The translations under genes were made by a program, and so were the position numbers. Positions 46,029-58,040 of a DNA stretch of 64,000 nucleotides are shown here, one piece after another. Source of the stretch: Castanea sativa (taxonomy: Eukaryota; Streptophyta; Magnoliopsida; Fagales; Fagaceae); assembly GCF_040712315.1 (NCBI RefSeq), contig NC_134024.1, positions 26,899,158-26,963,157 on the forward strand. Reading direction: 5' to 3'. Under the pieces are notes generated by a model. That model saw only the letters and a program-made list of their open reading frames with translations. It searched no databases and was not told where the DNA came from. How positions within the stretch are numbered: position 1 is the first letter of the stretch; every line of letters starts with the position of its first letter.

Positions 46029-46234
46029 ATGCCCTAGTATTTACATTATTGATTTAAATAAGTTTTTGTTATTATTCTTGTTAACAATCACCAAGCAAAA
46101 TACTTTTTTTCTTCACCTAAATTGTTGTTTAATTATATTATTTTTGAATTTATCATGCTCCTTATGGTTCGACCTCGGTACTACAGGAATTATATTGCTA
46201 CGATCTCCTAAACTTGGGAGTGAGCAAGCAATTT

Positions 46235-46251
46235 TGGCGCCATTGTTGGGG
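46235..46251 (+). promoter_or_regulatory. Primer-binding site of the Athila-like element
   Basis: TGGCGCCATTGTTGGGG, four bases after the 5' LTR end at 46230; its start matches the complement of tRNA-Asp. Confidence 0.75.
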
Positions 46252-46379
46252 AGTTGTTGCGTATTCAGAGGCAATCTTTTTGGAGCAAAGTTTAACTGGT
46301 GGAAATTCTTCCATTAATAACTTCGTTTCATTTTTCCCTTATTTGTTTTTATTTTATTTTATTGTGCATACATTGTCGC

Positions 46380-48691
46380 ATGAGCATTTGGATTAGAAAC
46401 AAGAGAGGTAGATTAGAAAATTTGAAACTTACTTTGGTAATCTTTTTGACACACCATCACCTTCACCTTCTTCGTAAATCATGGGTGATGAAACATGTAA
46501 TAATCATGAGAAGAATAGAAGAATTATGTATGAACTGTTGCATCCCAATGTTTCATCCCAATGCACCACATGTAGAAGTGAAACAGGGTTTATTAGCAAC
46601 ACTTCTTGACTTTAAGGGACAAGAAAATGAAAATCTTTATGTCCATGTTAGAGCTTTTGAAGAGGTAATTAGTAGTTTCTATGCACAAAATGTTATTGAG
46701 ACTACTAAGTTACGTTTCTTTCCTCTTTCTCTTAAAGATAAGGCAAGAAGTTGGCTTTACACCTTGAAACCTAGGTCTATAGGTAATCGGGAGGAGATGG
46801 CCCAAGAGTTTTTTAAGAAAAATTTTCCCCCCCAAAAATTCTAGCAAGTAAAAAGAAGGATAGCTAGTTTTGTCTAAGGAGAGAATGAGACCTTACACCA
46901 AACTTGGGAAAGGTACAAAGATCTTTTCAATTTTTGCCCAACTCATGGGTATGAAGATTGGACATTGGTTAGATATTTTTATGAAGGACTTACACCTAGG
47001 GACCGACAATTTGTTCAAATCTCATGCGGAGGGGACTTTTTACAAAAGGAACCCAAAGATGCAATGGATTATCTTGATGAGACAACTGAAAACTCTAACA
47101 CATGGACTGGACCTAGCCCTATGGACTCCACTGATAGGACTAGAACTAATACTACTAGAACTAATACTACCAGTTCTAGTGGAAGTGTTTTCAAGTTGAG
47201 GGAGGATGATAACATGAGTGCAAAAACCAGCATGTTGACTAAAGAAACCAAAAGTCATAAAACTAGGCTTACAAATTCATTGAGTGGGATGGAGAGAGGG
47301 AAGCTTCCTTCCCAAACTCAACCCAATCCCATCAATCAAAATCTAAAAATTGGTTCTAAGGATAAACATAAGGAAGTAAAAGCTGTGACCATTTTAAGGA
47401 GTGGTAGAGAGATTGATAAAAGTTATCATTTAGTAACTAAGAAATCTAAGAAACTCCAGTTGAAAAAGAGAAGGAAAAAAATGAGTTAGTTGGGTTTGAT
47501 GACATTGAACAATGCCCAATCCCTACACCATTTCCACAAGCCTTAAAATTTCCTAGGAAATTGGACACCACATGTAAAGATATTAGAGCATTTGCATCAA
47601 GTCAAGATAAATTTGTCATTATTGTATATTATCAAGCAAGTGGCTTCATATGCCAAGGTAATTAAGGACTTATGCACCATCAAGAGAAAGCATCATATGA
47701 AGAAGACCGCATTCTTAACAGAACAAGTAAGTGCAGTTATTCAACATAAGACCTCGCCAAAGTATAAAGATTTAGGTTGTCCTACGATCTCTTGTACTAT
47801 TGTAGATTACATCATGGAGCATGCATTGCTAGATCTTGCGGCAAGTGTTAATTTGATCCCTTTCAGCGTATACTTGGTAAGTTAAAACCTACTTCAGTAA
47901 CTTTATAGCTGGCTGACCCCTCTGTAAGGGAGCCGAAGGGGATGGTTGAGGATGTGTTGGAAAAAATTGAACACTTTTATTATTCAGTTGATTTTATTGT
48001 TCTAAATTACCAACCTGTTTTACATCTTAGTGTTCATATGCCTATTATTTTGGGTAGACATTTTCTTGTCACAGCTAATGCTTTAATTAATTGCAGGAAT
48101 GGAAGGATGCTACTCACTTTTGGTTCCATGACTTTGAAGCTAAACATATTTCATGTGGCTAAACAACCACATGAGGATGATGATTGTGCTTATGTGAACC
48201 TCATTGGGGCGGTGGTTCAAGAAAAGTTTAATAAGAATTGTTTTTCTGATCCTCTTGAAACTCTTCTTAATAATTATGTTGGTTCTTATGATTTAAAATG
48301 TGATATTCATGTATCTCAAAATTTTTCTTTGTTGGATCCCTCACAGGTTTTGGAAGAACAACAGATGATGACAATTAATGAAAGATGAAAGCTTTGCTTT
48401 GAGGAGTTACTAGAGAATGAAAAAAAGCTCGTGCATTCAAGTGAAGAGGCATCACAACTGGAGCTTAAGCCGCTGCCCAATGGTCTTAAATATGCATATT
48501 TAGGCCTAGGTAAGTTAAAACCTAGGTTGGATGGCCCTTTCATTGTAAGGGAAGTGTTTAAACATGGAGCTGTAAAGGATGGTAGGATTTTGAAAGTAAA
48601 TTAACAAATGTTAAAACCATACTTAGGGGGAGTTATACTAGAGGAGGAGACTATGTCACTTGAAATCCCCACCTATTGGGATGCAAAGTAA
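46380..48691 (+). pseudogene. Remnant gag, protease and integrase tail of the Athila-like element
   Basis: A gag domain of the Retrotrans_gag type covers about 46560-47130, with stops at 46842 and about 46875. The protease region follows at about 47790-48180: LLDLAASVNL holds the catalytic Asp but has Ala in place of the usual Gly, and ILGRHFL is the second conserved step. Frameshifts separate gag from protease. Near 48500, LELKPLPNGLKYAYLG, normally just after protease, runs in frame straight into DGPFIVREVF and LKPYLGG, which belong to the integrase C-terminus. RT, RNase H and the integrase core, normally several kilobases, are missing. Stops remain at about 48386 and 48602. The element could not replicate without help. 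Confidence 0.82.
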
Positions 48692-50043
48692 ACTCTCATA
48701 GAGCCTTATGAAATTGTACCATATTTGTTTTAATTTTTTTCTTTGTTAGCTTTTTATTTTTCTTTTTGCCTTTTGCCTTTTGTTTTTCTTTTTTTTTTTT
48801 TTTTTGTGAGCTAACATTTGTAGGTGTGAAAGAAATTAAAAATAAAAAAAAGACGATTTAAATTCTTAAGGTAACTTCTTCCCTTTATACTTGAATTTAT
48901 TTTGGCTTTGATACATTGAGGACAATGCAATATTTTAGTTGGGGGGGGGGGGGGGGGGGGGAGGTCTACACATTTTGCTTCACCTTGCATGATTTTTTTT
49001 TCCTTTCTTTTTTTATTGCAACTTTGCAATTCTTCAAAAAAAAAAAAAACCTTGGATTTGAATGCAGAAGAGTTATAAGTTTTATTTTAATATCTTGTGG
49101 TGGAATGAATAATGCTGAGTTAGTTATACTATTTGTGACATTAAGGCCCTTTCATGAAGAGCACAATTGAAAACTTTTGAGCACAAAAGCCGGGTTAGCG
49201 GACGGTAGAATGTTGGATATGCATGAATCATGAATAAGTTAGATATAAGCTAAAACTCAACCCATATAGAGAGTTCTTGAGCCTTACTTTTCTTTGTAAG
49301 AGTATGTCTTTGTTTGAATTCTTAAGTTTCTCTCATATGCTTCAGTTTTTGAAAAAGATCTCTATATTTTTTGGTTGACTACTAGAAACATTATGGGGAG
49401 ATTTACCATGATCCTACTTATTTTTGTCCTTAGGCATGCTGGTTTATGTGGAATTTTAGGAGCTGAGAACCTAAAACCATCAATTTTTTATCACCAACTA
49501 AACAAATATTTAGCCTACCTTTACATTAACCATTGTCACCATCATTTGAGCCATGAGAAATACTTCTACAATACCACAAAACATTTTTATTTATGCGTAT
49601 TCTTTTAGGGATTCAAGTTTTGAGCTATTGAAGCATTAGATACCACCATTGTCTCTCTTTTCTTAAAAAAAAAAGGGGAAAAGAAAGCAAAAAAAGAAAG
49701 AGAAAAAGAAAGAGAAGACATACATAATCAATTAATAAATCATTGGTGTCTTACACATCATTCATGTATTTTAGAAGGGTTATATGGTTGAGTAAATGTT
49801 ATTTTGATTCAAGTTGGTTGTTATTGCTATGAGTTGGGTTTGACTTGAAATTTCTGCATTTGATTCATATACCTCATATCTCAAAGAGAGTAGTTTTGCC
49901 TTTACCTAGCCATAAGATTATACTATCACTGAGCTTTAAGTCCTACTTGATCCTAAAGGTGCATAGCTAGTACATGTTTAGGATAAAAAGTAGGTATGAG
50001 AATGGTATTAACCTCATGTTTCCTTTTTGTTCACATGTGATTT

Positions 50044-50085
<42 letters not shown>

Positions 50086-50574
50086 TAAAGCCATTACTTC
50101 TATGTGTGTTCTTTCAAAGTGGTGAAGACTTAAGAGAGGTCTTGGAGTAGAGGCTCTAATCTAGATTATTCTTGATCTATGCATGTTTGGGAAAGTCGGT
50201 TTGATTAGATGGGCTATGCACACACACACACTCCAAAAGTGAAGGTAGTAAAAACTCTTTAATATGATGAATAGTATCCCAACTAAAAGATTGAAAGTTC
50301 ATTTGTATGATATAATAATAAAGTAGACTAACATTTGCTGCAGGAATTTTCATGGAACCTTTAACTTTTGTGGGTAGAGCCACTGCAAACCCTCACAAGA
50401 GTAAACTCGTCCACTAGGGTGACCTAGGGGTTCAAAGACTTACAGCACATGGGATGTGCAATCGTGTAGCCTACAAAAGTGGCTTGTATTTTATTTTTAA
50501 TTTTTCACTTTCAGTAGACATGGGTGCTTTGTGGATTACTAAAGACTAGCAAGATTTAAGTTGGGGGGGGGGTG
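48692..50574. other. 3' untranslated part of the Athila-like element
   Basis: AT-rich and without a recognisable gene. It holds a T run near 48790, a 21-G homopolymer at 48941-48961 after ATTTTAGTT, a (GA)n run at 50046-50082 and a G-rich tract before the 3' LTR. Short open frames have no known domain. Confidence 0.65.
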
Positions 50575-51842
50575 TGATGATGCCTTAAAATGTATACTTG
50601 TTATATATTTATGTGGGCGCTATCTCTTTATTATTATACTTAATTTGTATAATTAAACCATGATTTGCATTAGTCCCTACTATTTATCTTTACATAATTT
50701 CTTGAATAAGATGTCATTCATTGTGTGTAATTTTCTACTTTCAGGAAATCATGTGAAAAAAGATGAGTTTACAAGAGTTTATGAGAAAATGGAGGCCAAA
50801 CTAGAATTAAAGTGGAACTAAAGGACCATGCTTAAATGTCTAAGGAGGTGCAGATAAAGTGCTTAGGTCATCTACCATATTTTGAAGTTTCAAGTAAGGA
50901 GAGAAATCAAAGAGGTAGAATCTGAAAAGGAAAAATCAGATTTGAGTACTAATTAGTATTTTGGATGTATCTCTCTCCTCAAAAATCCAATTGACACAAG
51001 GCTAGATGGGTTGGAACTGTGACTTAAATATCTACAACTCTCCAGTTTTGAGTTTTTTTTTTTTGAAATTCACAATTTTTGAAAGCCAAAATTAACTCAC
51101 AAGTTATTGCTGTAAATCTAAACGAAAATTAAAATAGTAAAAGTTTTATTTTCTTTGGACACTTTGACATTAGGGTTTTGAATGGAGGCTGAGCAGAACG
51201 AATTTTGGAGAGAAAACCTTGTATTTTCCTTTCTCTAATGGTAGCCTAAACTCTTTGCTAGGGCTAAGGGTTATGTTTCTTCTATACGATATGAATATTC
51301 AATGTGATTCTTTCTAAGATTTTATCAACAACATATTTGATTTTCTATTAGATTTCTTTTGATATATTAGTTCTTCCATACTTTCAATGAGTTGAATCAT
51401 GTTTTTCTTATTGTTTAGATGAATTTCTAATAGTTTCAAATATAAATCAGGTTTTAAAGTGAATGAGATTTTTTTTGAAAACTTTTCTTAATGCAATATT
51501 AATCTAGATTATCATGTGTTCTTGGACTATCTTAATTCAACTAAATCATAAGTATTTAATTGTATAAGAACAATCAATTATGAAATATAAAATTTCTTAG
51601 ATCATAAAGAATTTCATATCGATATATGAAAACACCCTTATGCCCTAGTATTTACATTATTGATTTAAATAAGTTTGTATTATTATTCTTATTTACAATC
51701 ACCAAACAAAAGTACTTTTCTTCTTCACCCAAATTGTTGTTTAATTATATTGTCTTTGAATTTATCCTACTCCTTGTGTTTCAACCTCGATACTCCGAGA
51801 ATTATATTGTTACGATCTCATGCACTTGGGAGTGAGCAAGCG
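50575..51842 (+). repeat. 3' LTR of the Athila-like element
   Basis: Starts TGATGATGCC and ends near GAGCAAGCG. It matches 41468-42526 and then 46029-46230 in order, which shows where the long solo LTR was inserted. Confidence 0.88.
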
Positions 51843-52230
51843 CCACTCATCTATTAGTAATTTAATCTAGCCTTTAGTTCACCCCCTTTGAGATCTGACC
51901 ACATAGTCGCAACTCATTTGATCTCATACTCAATGAGTTACGTCCCATTACTCGGAGTGGTGGTTGGCTCTGATGCCAAATGTTACGAATTCATGGGTAG
52001 AACTCACCCTTAAAAACCTGCTTACAAGGAGAGGGTGCCCAAGAGCTTATAATCACATGGTTAATCTTATACTTAATCCATGTGGAACACTAGGATCATA
52101 ACATGTGAATAATAGGACCGTTAGGATAAGGCATATGGGCTAATAGAATAGTTTTATGGTTCTATAAATACCTACTTGTAATCATATTTCCATCATTGAA
52201 GAATAAACTAATTTCTCATTGCATTTCATC

Positions 52231-52232
52231 TT

Positions 52233-52309
<77 letters not shown>
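52231..52309. repeat. (CT)n microsatellite in an LTR
   Basis: Almost 80 bp of CT in the left LTR of the outermost element. The right LTR has a shorter tract (54343-54369), so it expanded after insertion. Confidence 0.95.
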
Positions 52310-52311
<2 letters not shown>

Positions 52312-52423
52312 ATATTTCTCTATGTAGAGTTACTACCTCGAATTAAGTCAATTTCTCTTTAATTCCCATCAATTCCCTTATAATTCTTATCCATCCCCAT
52401 TAGGGATCACCAGGTTCCTAACA

Positions 52424-54192
52424 AGTGGTATTAGAGCCGTTGATCTTGAGACGAGCGATTGTGACCAGAGAAAACTTTTGATAGAAATACAGCAAATGGT
52501 GAACAAAGTTTCATAAGATGTTAAGGATATTTCAGAAAATGTCAAGGCTTTGGCTAAATCTAAAAAGACCATGAAAGAAGAGCTCTTAAGATTGCAAGAC
52601 GATCTTGAGAACATGACGGAAGAAGTATTACAATCTTTTGATTCGATGGAACTTGAAGATCAAATCAGGTTCCAAGAATCTATTGCTGTTGTTGCAAGTC
52701 GGGACACAAATTTTTGTGTCAAAGTGGATGATGATATCCATGTACACGTTGCCCTTAAAGTTTAGTCCAAAGAACCAACAAAGAAGGTGATGATGATCCA
52801 AGAATCTACAATGCATGAAGTTGTTTCTATTGGTGTAGGTACGAGTAATCCAATTGTGTTTGACTATGGCCAAACTCATACTTCAACAGATGGGGTTGCT
52901 TATGTAATCAAGAATAAAGGCATGAAATTAACAGCCACTAAAATTGGTGGCAATGCAATTGAATTTGAACTAGATGATTCTTTTCTTGGTGGTGGACAAA
53001 TTAGGGGTTCCATAATCAATTTGATCATAATTTTTATAAGGACTTGGGTGTGAGTTGGGATCTTAATGGTTGTGAAGATATATAAATTGCTCTTATGAAA
53101 CTCTCTCTATCCCCAATATCAGCTTCATGGGAATGTGGTCAGTTGGATCCATTTACTGCATTATTTGTAGTTTGCGGAAAATCATCTCCTTACCCACGTG
53201 AGTTGCATGGGTGGTCCTTTGTTTGGAAGATTATGGTTAGAGACTTGTTATTTGATAAAAAGAAAAGCCACGGCATAAAGATTTCTTGGTGCTCCTTTGC
53301 TAATCTAGTTAATGATGGGATACTCAAGTTACGGGTTGTGACAAAGTGCTTGGAAGTAGTTGGTGTGTTCAATGTTCAAGATGTTTTGGAATATTGGGTT
53401 AGTGGCTGGTTTCCCCCCATGAAGAAACAACAACATCTTGTGGGCAAGGTGTTTTGAAAGAGAGGGAAATGTTTGGAACCCACATTTTGGTATAGAATGT
53501 GATGATTCACAAAAAATCAGTAGGCTTAATGCCCTGGGCTTCAATGGGCTTGAGGTTGCTTGGAAGGTCTGAAAAGAAAGAAGCACAAGGTTAAAAGTGA
53601 CCGGGGTGAACCGGCCAAAAATCCTCTAATGCTTGAGTTAGTTTTCTATCTCGAATTCAAGAATTCCAACTTTATAAGTGGTGAAAACTTATCTTAATTT
53701 GACATGGTTGAGTCCTTTTGTAGTGAGTTTTGAAGTGGTTACTTGTTTAGTAACTTCCCTAATGTGGGTGGAAGTTAGAAGGTTCAGACTTAACTTCTAC
53801 AATTGCTATTGGAAGTTAAAAACTTAGTGGGAAATTAGAGTGATGAATAAGGATTTTTCTCTTACTTCAGAATAGTAGAACATGATCCGAATCATAAGCT
53901 TTTGGATAGAGATTTACTCTGAAAATTTCTTATGTGTTGGGTGGTCGTCCAGGTGACTCCATGCTGGATGACCTTCTTACACTTGGACGACCTCCTTCGG
54001 AGGCACTCATAGGAAAAATCTCTATTGCAATTCTGAACATTTAATATATCAGATGGACGACCTATCTGGTCTTGGATGACACGATGGAAGAACTGGAGAT
54101 AGTCCAACTTTTTGGTTCACTATCAGAATGCATTTAGTTAGTTAGTTAGTTAGTTAGTTACAATTCCAAGTATGTTAATCACATTTAACATA
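52424..54192 (+). other. Internal region of the outermost LTR element, no known protein
   Basis: Follows the tRNA-iMet type primer site. Three open fragments lie at 52550-52765 (Lys and Glu rich, possible coiled coil), 52787-53053 and 53095-53457. None shows protease, RT, RNase H or integrase motifs. It may be a captured host sequence or a decayed gag. A (TTAG)n run lies at about 54134-54160 close to the right LTR. It has no clear polypurine tract. Confidence 0.5.
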
Positions 54193-54595
54193 TGTTGGAA
54201 TTATTAATGCACATGGGGAATTATAGGACCATTAGGATAAGGTCATGTGGGCCAATAGAATAGTTTTATAGTTCTATAAATACCTACTTGTAATCACATT
54301 TCCATCATTGAAATATAAATCAATTTCTCATTGCTTCGTGCATTTTCTCTCTCTCTCTCTCTCTCTCTTTTAATATTTCTCTATGGAGGGTGAAAACCTC
54401 GAATTAAGTCTACAATTCCCATAAATTCCCCTATAGTCCCTATCCATCCCTATTAGGAACCACTAGGTTCCTAACATGGGGTAATCCTTAATCCAATGCA
54501 TGTCTACACAGTGCTTATTTGCCTCCAAAGCTGGCGTCCTTGTCGGTTTGTCAATACGCGTGGAACAATGAGAGAAAGAGAGAGATCGTAAAGAG

Positions 54596-55507
54596 GAGCA
54601 TAAAAGCATTAGCATCAATATGTGTAAAATTCCCCTTCTATTAGTATAAAAACCTACTTTTCTATTTTACGCATTCAATTTGCAAAAACACCCACATCAG
54701 ATTATCTATAAGACACTCTCTTTTATTTAAATAATACTTTCTCACATCTTTTATTATTATTTCACACTTATCCATCCACGGTTCCACCAACTTACCACAC
54801 ACTCCAATAATCACTTCTTTGAACACTCTTTCTCTTTCTTTTTCTCCCTCTTCTTTTTTCTTTCTTCTTCTCCTTCTCTTTCTTTCTTCTTCTGCATTTT
54901 TTCTTTTTTGCATCTTCTTCTTTCTTTCTTTCTTTCTTCTTCTTCTTCTTCTTCTTTTGCTATTTGAGTTTGATTATGGGCAGTGATTTTGGTTTTGCAA
55001 TTTGGTTGGTGATTTTGGGCAAATTTTTTCACTACAATGGGCGGTGATTTTGGGGTTCTCCGCTGGACCGCTGCTACTGCTTCTTCTTCTTCGGCATCTT
55101 CTTCTTCTATTTTTTCTGCATTTTCTTCCTTTTCTTTTCCAATTTGGGTTTGATGATTTTTTTAGGAGAGGGTTTGATGAATTTAGAATCTAGATTTAGA
55201 TTATGATTGAAGAATTTGATGATTTGTTGTTGGATTTAAGAGAAGATAAGAGGAGAAAGAAGGTAAAGGAAGAGAGAGAATCAGATGAGAGAAAGAGAGA
55301 ATCAGATGAGAGAGGAGAGACAATCAAATGAGAGATGAGAGAGAAAAAATGAAAAAAAAATTAAATAAAAGCTACAGTAACTGTGTAAATACGGTAGCAA
55401 TTTTGGAAATGCATAGTGTTATAGAAGGATTGATATGGGTAAATTTTGAGCAAAATTTTGTAAAATGATACACTTTTTCTATTATAGAGGGACTAATGCA
55501 ATTGCTC
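54596..55507. mobile_element. Putative TIR element with low-complexity interior
   Basis: Left end GAGCATAAAAGCATTAGC and reversed right end GAGCAATTGCATTAGTCC are imperfect inverted repeats. The interior has a CTT-rich stretch (54826-54960), repeated CAGTGATTTTGG units near 54983 and 55044, and a GA-rich stretch near 55255-55345. The minus-strand Glu/Lys/Arg-rich frame across it is low complexity and not called. Target duplication not identified. Confidence 0.45.
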
Positions 55508-55897
55508 TAATATTTAAACATTTTGTAAAATATGAGCAAATACAAAGGTTTGAGACCTCCAAGAATCTAGTTCCTCAATTAAGCTTTTTAAACTTACATT
55601 CAATAACCAAATCTTAAACCGCAAATTTTTTTTTTGGGAGAAATTGAACCCCGAAATTTAGACACGCTTTTAAATTTTTACATTCACATTCAAAATAGAC
55701 TATTGTATGATTTATATTATTGTAATAAATCTTAGAATTTCATTAAATATATTTTATTTAACATTGTTAATTTTGACTCATTTATTATATTTTAGTTAAT
55801 TATCTAATTAATTGTGATATCATAATAAGGAAAAAAATATTTTTAGCCCATAATGAATTTTGTGCATCTATCATAATATTCATTTGCTTATACAAAC

Positions 55898-56088
55898 GAG
55901 AGGTACTACGTCCACAACATTTTTACAACAATTTTACAACAAATCATAGGTGGTTAGTTGTTATAGGTTCAAATTTGAATCTAACACTAAGATTACTTTT
56001 TTGTCCCAACAATAACAACCAGTAACAACTTGCCACTTAGGATTTGTTGTAAAAATGTTGTAAAAATGTTGTGGACATATCATTTCTC
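55898..56088. mobile_element. Mutator-type MITE (about 190 bp)
   Basis: GTCCACAACATTTTTACAAC near the left end is mirrored near the right end by the complement of ACAACATTTTTACAACAAAT, giving arms of about 60 bp. Flanks TATACAAAC (55889-55897) and TATACAATA (56089-56097) match at seven of nine positions, an imperfect target duplication. Confidence 0.6.
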
Positions 56089-56279
56089 TATACAATATAT
56101 ATCGTTGCCACAAAAAAAATAAATCAATTCTTATACAATAGGTGTATACTAGTAAGTAATAAGTTACCAAAAATAATTAAATTAATTTCCTTCAACTTTT
56201 CTTTCGGTTCAAATTTAAAAAATTAATATACCTTTTTGCTGTGCCATTCATTTTACAAGAATAATTATTGTGTAGTCTT

Positions 56280-56884
56280 TAGGGGTATCCACAGGTCGGG
56301 CCGGGTTAGGTTTGTGCCAGACCTGGACTCGACCCGAAACTTTTGGGTGGAAGAAAACGGAACCCAAAACCAATCTGGAATGCTAGTCGGATCTTGTGGT
56401 TCAGGTCTCATCAGGTTTCAGCTTGTACCGGTTGGTTTCGGGTTTATCACCGATGCTGTTATTTTGGCCAGATCCGTCAAGATTCGGCCAGATCACGATG
56501 AGATCTCGTTGGATCTGGACTAGATCTCGACGAGATCTCGTTGGATCTAGACTAGATCTCGACGAGATCTCGCCGGATCTCGTCGAGATCTCGCCGGATC
56601 TCTCATGAGATTTCAAGTAATTTTCACTGGAGAACTCCAAATATCGCCGGTTTCTGTAAGTTTTCATCAAAAAACCTTCGAATATCGCTGGAATTTTTTG
56701 GTTTATGATTGGGTTAGGTGGCTCGGGTTTTGGGGGAGGAAACCTGCCAATTGACTCGAATGTGTTGGGTTTTGTGGGTGGCGACCCACCACTAACCGTC
56801 AAAGTGGTCGGTTTAGGCGTTTTCTGGTCGGGTTCAGGCGGGTTGCTCGGGTTCTCGAGTTCCGGGTTGGATTGGATAATCCTA
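56280..56884. mobile_element. hAT-type non-autonomous element with CpG-rich palindromic repeats
   Basis: Perfect 8-bp target duplications GTAGTCTT at 56272-56279 and 56885-56892. The ends TAGGGGTATCCA and, reversed, TAGGATTATCCA are short inverted repeats. The interior has a tandem array at about 56500-56607: two 32-bp units, then shorter ones, each built around AGATCTCG and CGAGATCT palindromes. No transposase. Confidence 0.8.
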
Positions 56885-57263
56885 GTAGTCTTACAGTAGT
56901 ACTTCAAGTTTTCACAATCGGATAAGCTCCACACATGAAATCTACCCCCATTGTGAGATAAAAACAAAGTCTTCTCATTTATCTCTGATCCTTCTATACT
57001 TTTGGACCACTACATTTTGGAAGCGCAAGTACTAATTTTCACCTTGATGTGAAAGGAGGGCTGGTGCCTTATTGGCAGCTACTAGATTTTGTTGCCTTCA
57101 ATACAAAATGCCTTTCAGTTTAATTGTCAATTTTAGAAAAATCTTTAATTGCTGAAATTTTTAACGATAGTGGTGGTGAACCTAAAAAGTAAAACGTCAG
57201 AGTGTTTGATTGGTGTAGGGAGCATAACAACTATGTACAAGAATTACTCTTGAACTATAAATA

Positions 57264-57424
57264 GGGTTTCACTAATGTTATATGTATACTTTTATAATAA
57301 ATTATTTTATAAAATTTTTGGTGAGAAAGGGAAAAAGTAATTAAATTTTTTAACAATTTTGTCAATTTTGCATAAAAAGTTTTTGAAATAAATAATTAAT
57401 GTATGCTCTCTGATTAATGTCTTG
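57264..57424. mobile_element. MITE (copy 4 of the 6252 family, inverted)
   Basis: Read on the minus strand it gives ACATTAATCAGAGAGCATAC, then ATTAATTATTTATTTC and TTGACAAAATTGTTAAAAA, the same order as in the copies at 6252 and 9367. Target duplication is unclear. Confidence 0.45.
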
Positions 57425-57838
57425 GTCTAATAATAAAGATCTATCATCAAGAATTGACACCATAAGTTGAAACTAGGGACGGAGCCAAAAGGGCGAGAGG
57501 GGGCATTTCCCCCTTGACTCCTCAAACAAAAGTCCGTAGATATTTTTGATACATAGACAAGAAACAAATACAAAAGCCTAGTTTAAACCAAGTAGTAGTG
57601 AGGCCCCTGACATCTGACTTGACTACCAAAGCTTCATGGCCTTTTTGGTCGAGCTTGTTCAATTCAATACCATAGTAGATGGTAAGCATCCTCCAAAGAA
57701 ACGAATGGAAGGGGTTCAATTTCAGTTTCTTTAGTTGCTTCATAGTACTTTTAGACCATTGGCATCAGGTGTGACAAATACCAAAATTTTGGCATTTGGC
57801 ACACCAATGACCAAAGACCAAAAGTTAACCAACATCCG

Positions 57839-58040
57839 GAGAAATTATACAGTCCTCATGGTGGACTGCATCACCTATCTACCATTCCACTAAAAAACTT
57901 CCACTTGTTTAAAATTGCTGAGTTAGTAATCAATTTCTATTTAAAAAATATTTCTCACTTAGCAATTTTAAATAGGTAAGAGTCTTTCTGTGGAATGGTG
58001 GACCACATCACTTGTCCACCATGAGAACCTTATAATTTTT
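57839..58040. mobile_element. Mutator-type MITE (202 bp)
   Basis: Perfect 10-bp target duplications CCAACATCCG at 57829-57838 and 58041-58050. Arms of about 85 bp are inverted copies, including CTCATGGTGGAC, CCATTCCAC and TTTAAAATTGCT. Almost the whole element is a hairpin. Confidence 0.85.

Larger units (their letters stand above)
41468..51842 (+). mobile_element. Athila-like Ty3/gypsy element, internally deleted and nested
   Basis: The 5' LTR is 41468-42526 plus 46029-46230; the 3' LTR is 50575-51842, about 1.26 kb each. The primer site TGGCGCCATTGTTGGGG at 46235-46251 is tRNA-Asp type, as in Athila. A G-rich tract just before 50575 is the polypurine tract. Only gag, protease and the integrase C-terminus remain. 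Its 5' LTR is split by a 3.5-kb solo LTR, and it sits inside a TRIM. Target duplication is not convincing (TGACT at 41463 and CCACT at 51843). Confidence 0.85.
41262..52103 (-). mobile_element. TRIM element split by an Athila-like insertion
   Basis: LTRs of 122 and 123 bp (41262-41383 and 51981-52103), both starting TGTTAC and ending ATCATAACA. On the minus strand the right LTR is followed by TGGCATCAGAGCC (within 51966-51980), a tRNA-iMet type primer site, so the element runs on the minus strand. Unsplit it is about 466 bp, the size of a terminal-repeat retrotransposon in miniature. It has no coding capacity. The LTR does not contain recognisable 5S rRNA boxes, so it is not called Cassandra. 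Confidence 0.72.
41262..54476 (+). mobile_element. Outermost element of the nest: short non-autonomous LTR retrotransposon
   Basis: TGGGG target duplications lie at 41257-41261 and 54477-54481. The right LTR (54193-54476, 284 bp) matches 52104-52423. The left LTR lost its first about 20 bp where a TRIM sits, plausibly by deletion between TGTT repeats at the start of both LTRs. A primer site TGGTATTAGAGCC follows the left LTR at 52426-52438, of tRNA-iMet type. Without the nested insertions the element is about 2.4 kb. Both LTRs share a TTCTATAAATACC promoter motif (near 52158 and 54272) and a CT tract. Confidence 0.65.

Noticed and set aside
41262..52103. TRIM as a Cassandra element
   Set aside because: Cassandra LTRs carry 5S rRNA promoter boxes; none are recognisable in these 122-bp LTRs.
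54662..55032. Minus-strand frames rich in Lys, Glu and Arg
   Set aside because: They translate a CTT/CTC low-complexity tract and have no stable composition outside it.
56401..56967. 188-codon minus-strand frame
   Set aside because: It covers a hAT element's palindromic array and both borders of that element; the Pro/Arg-rich product follows from the repeat.
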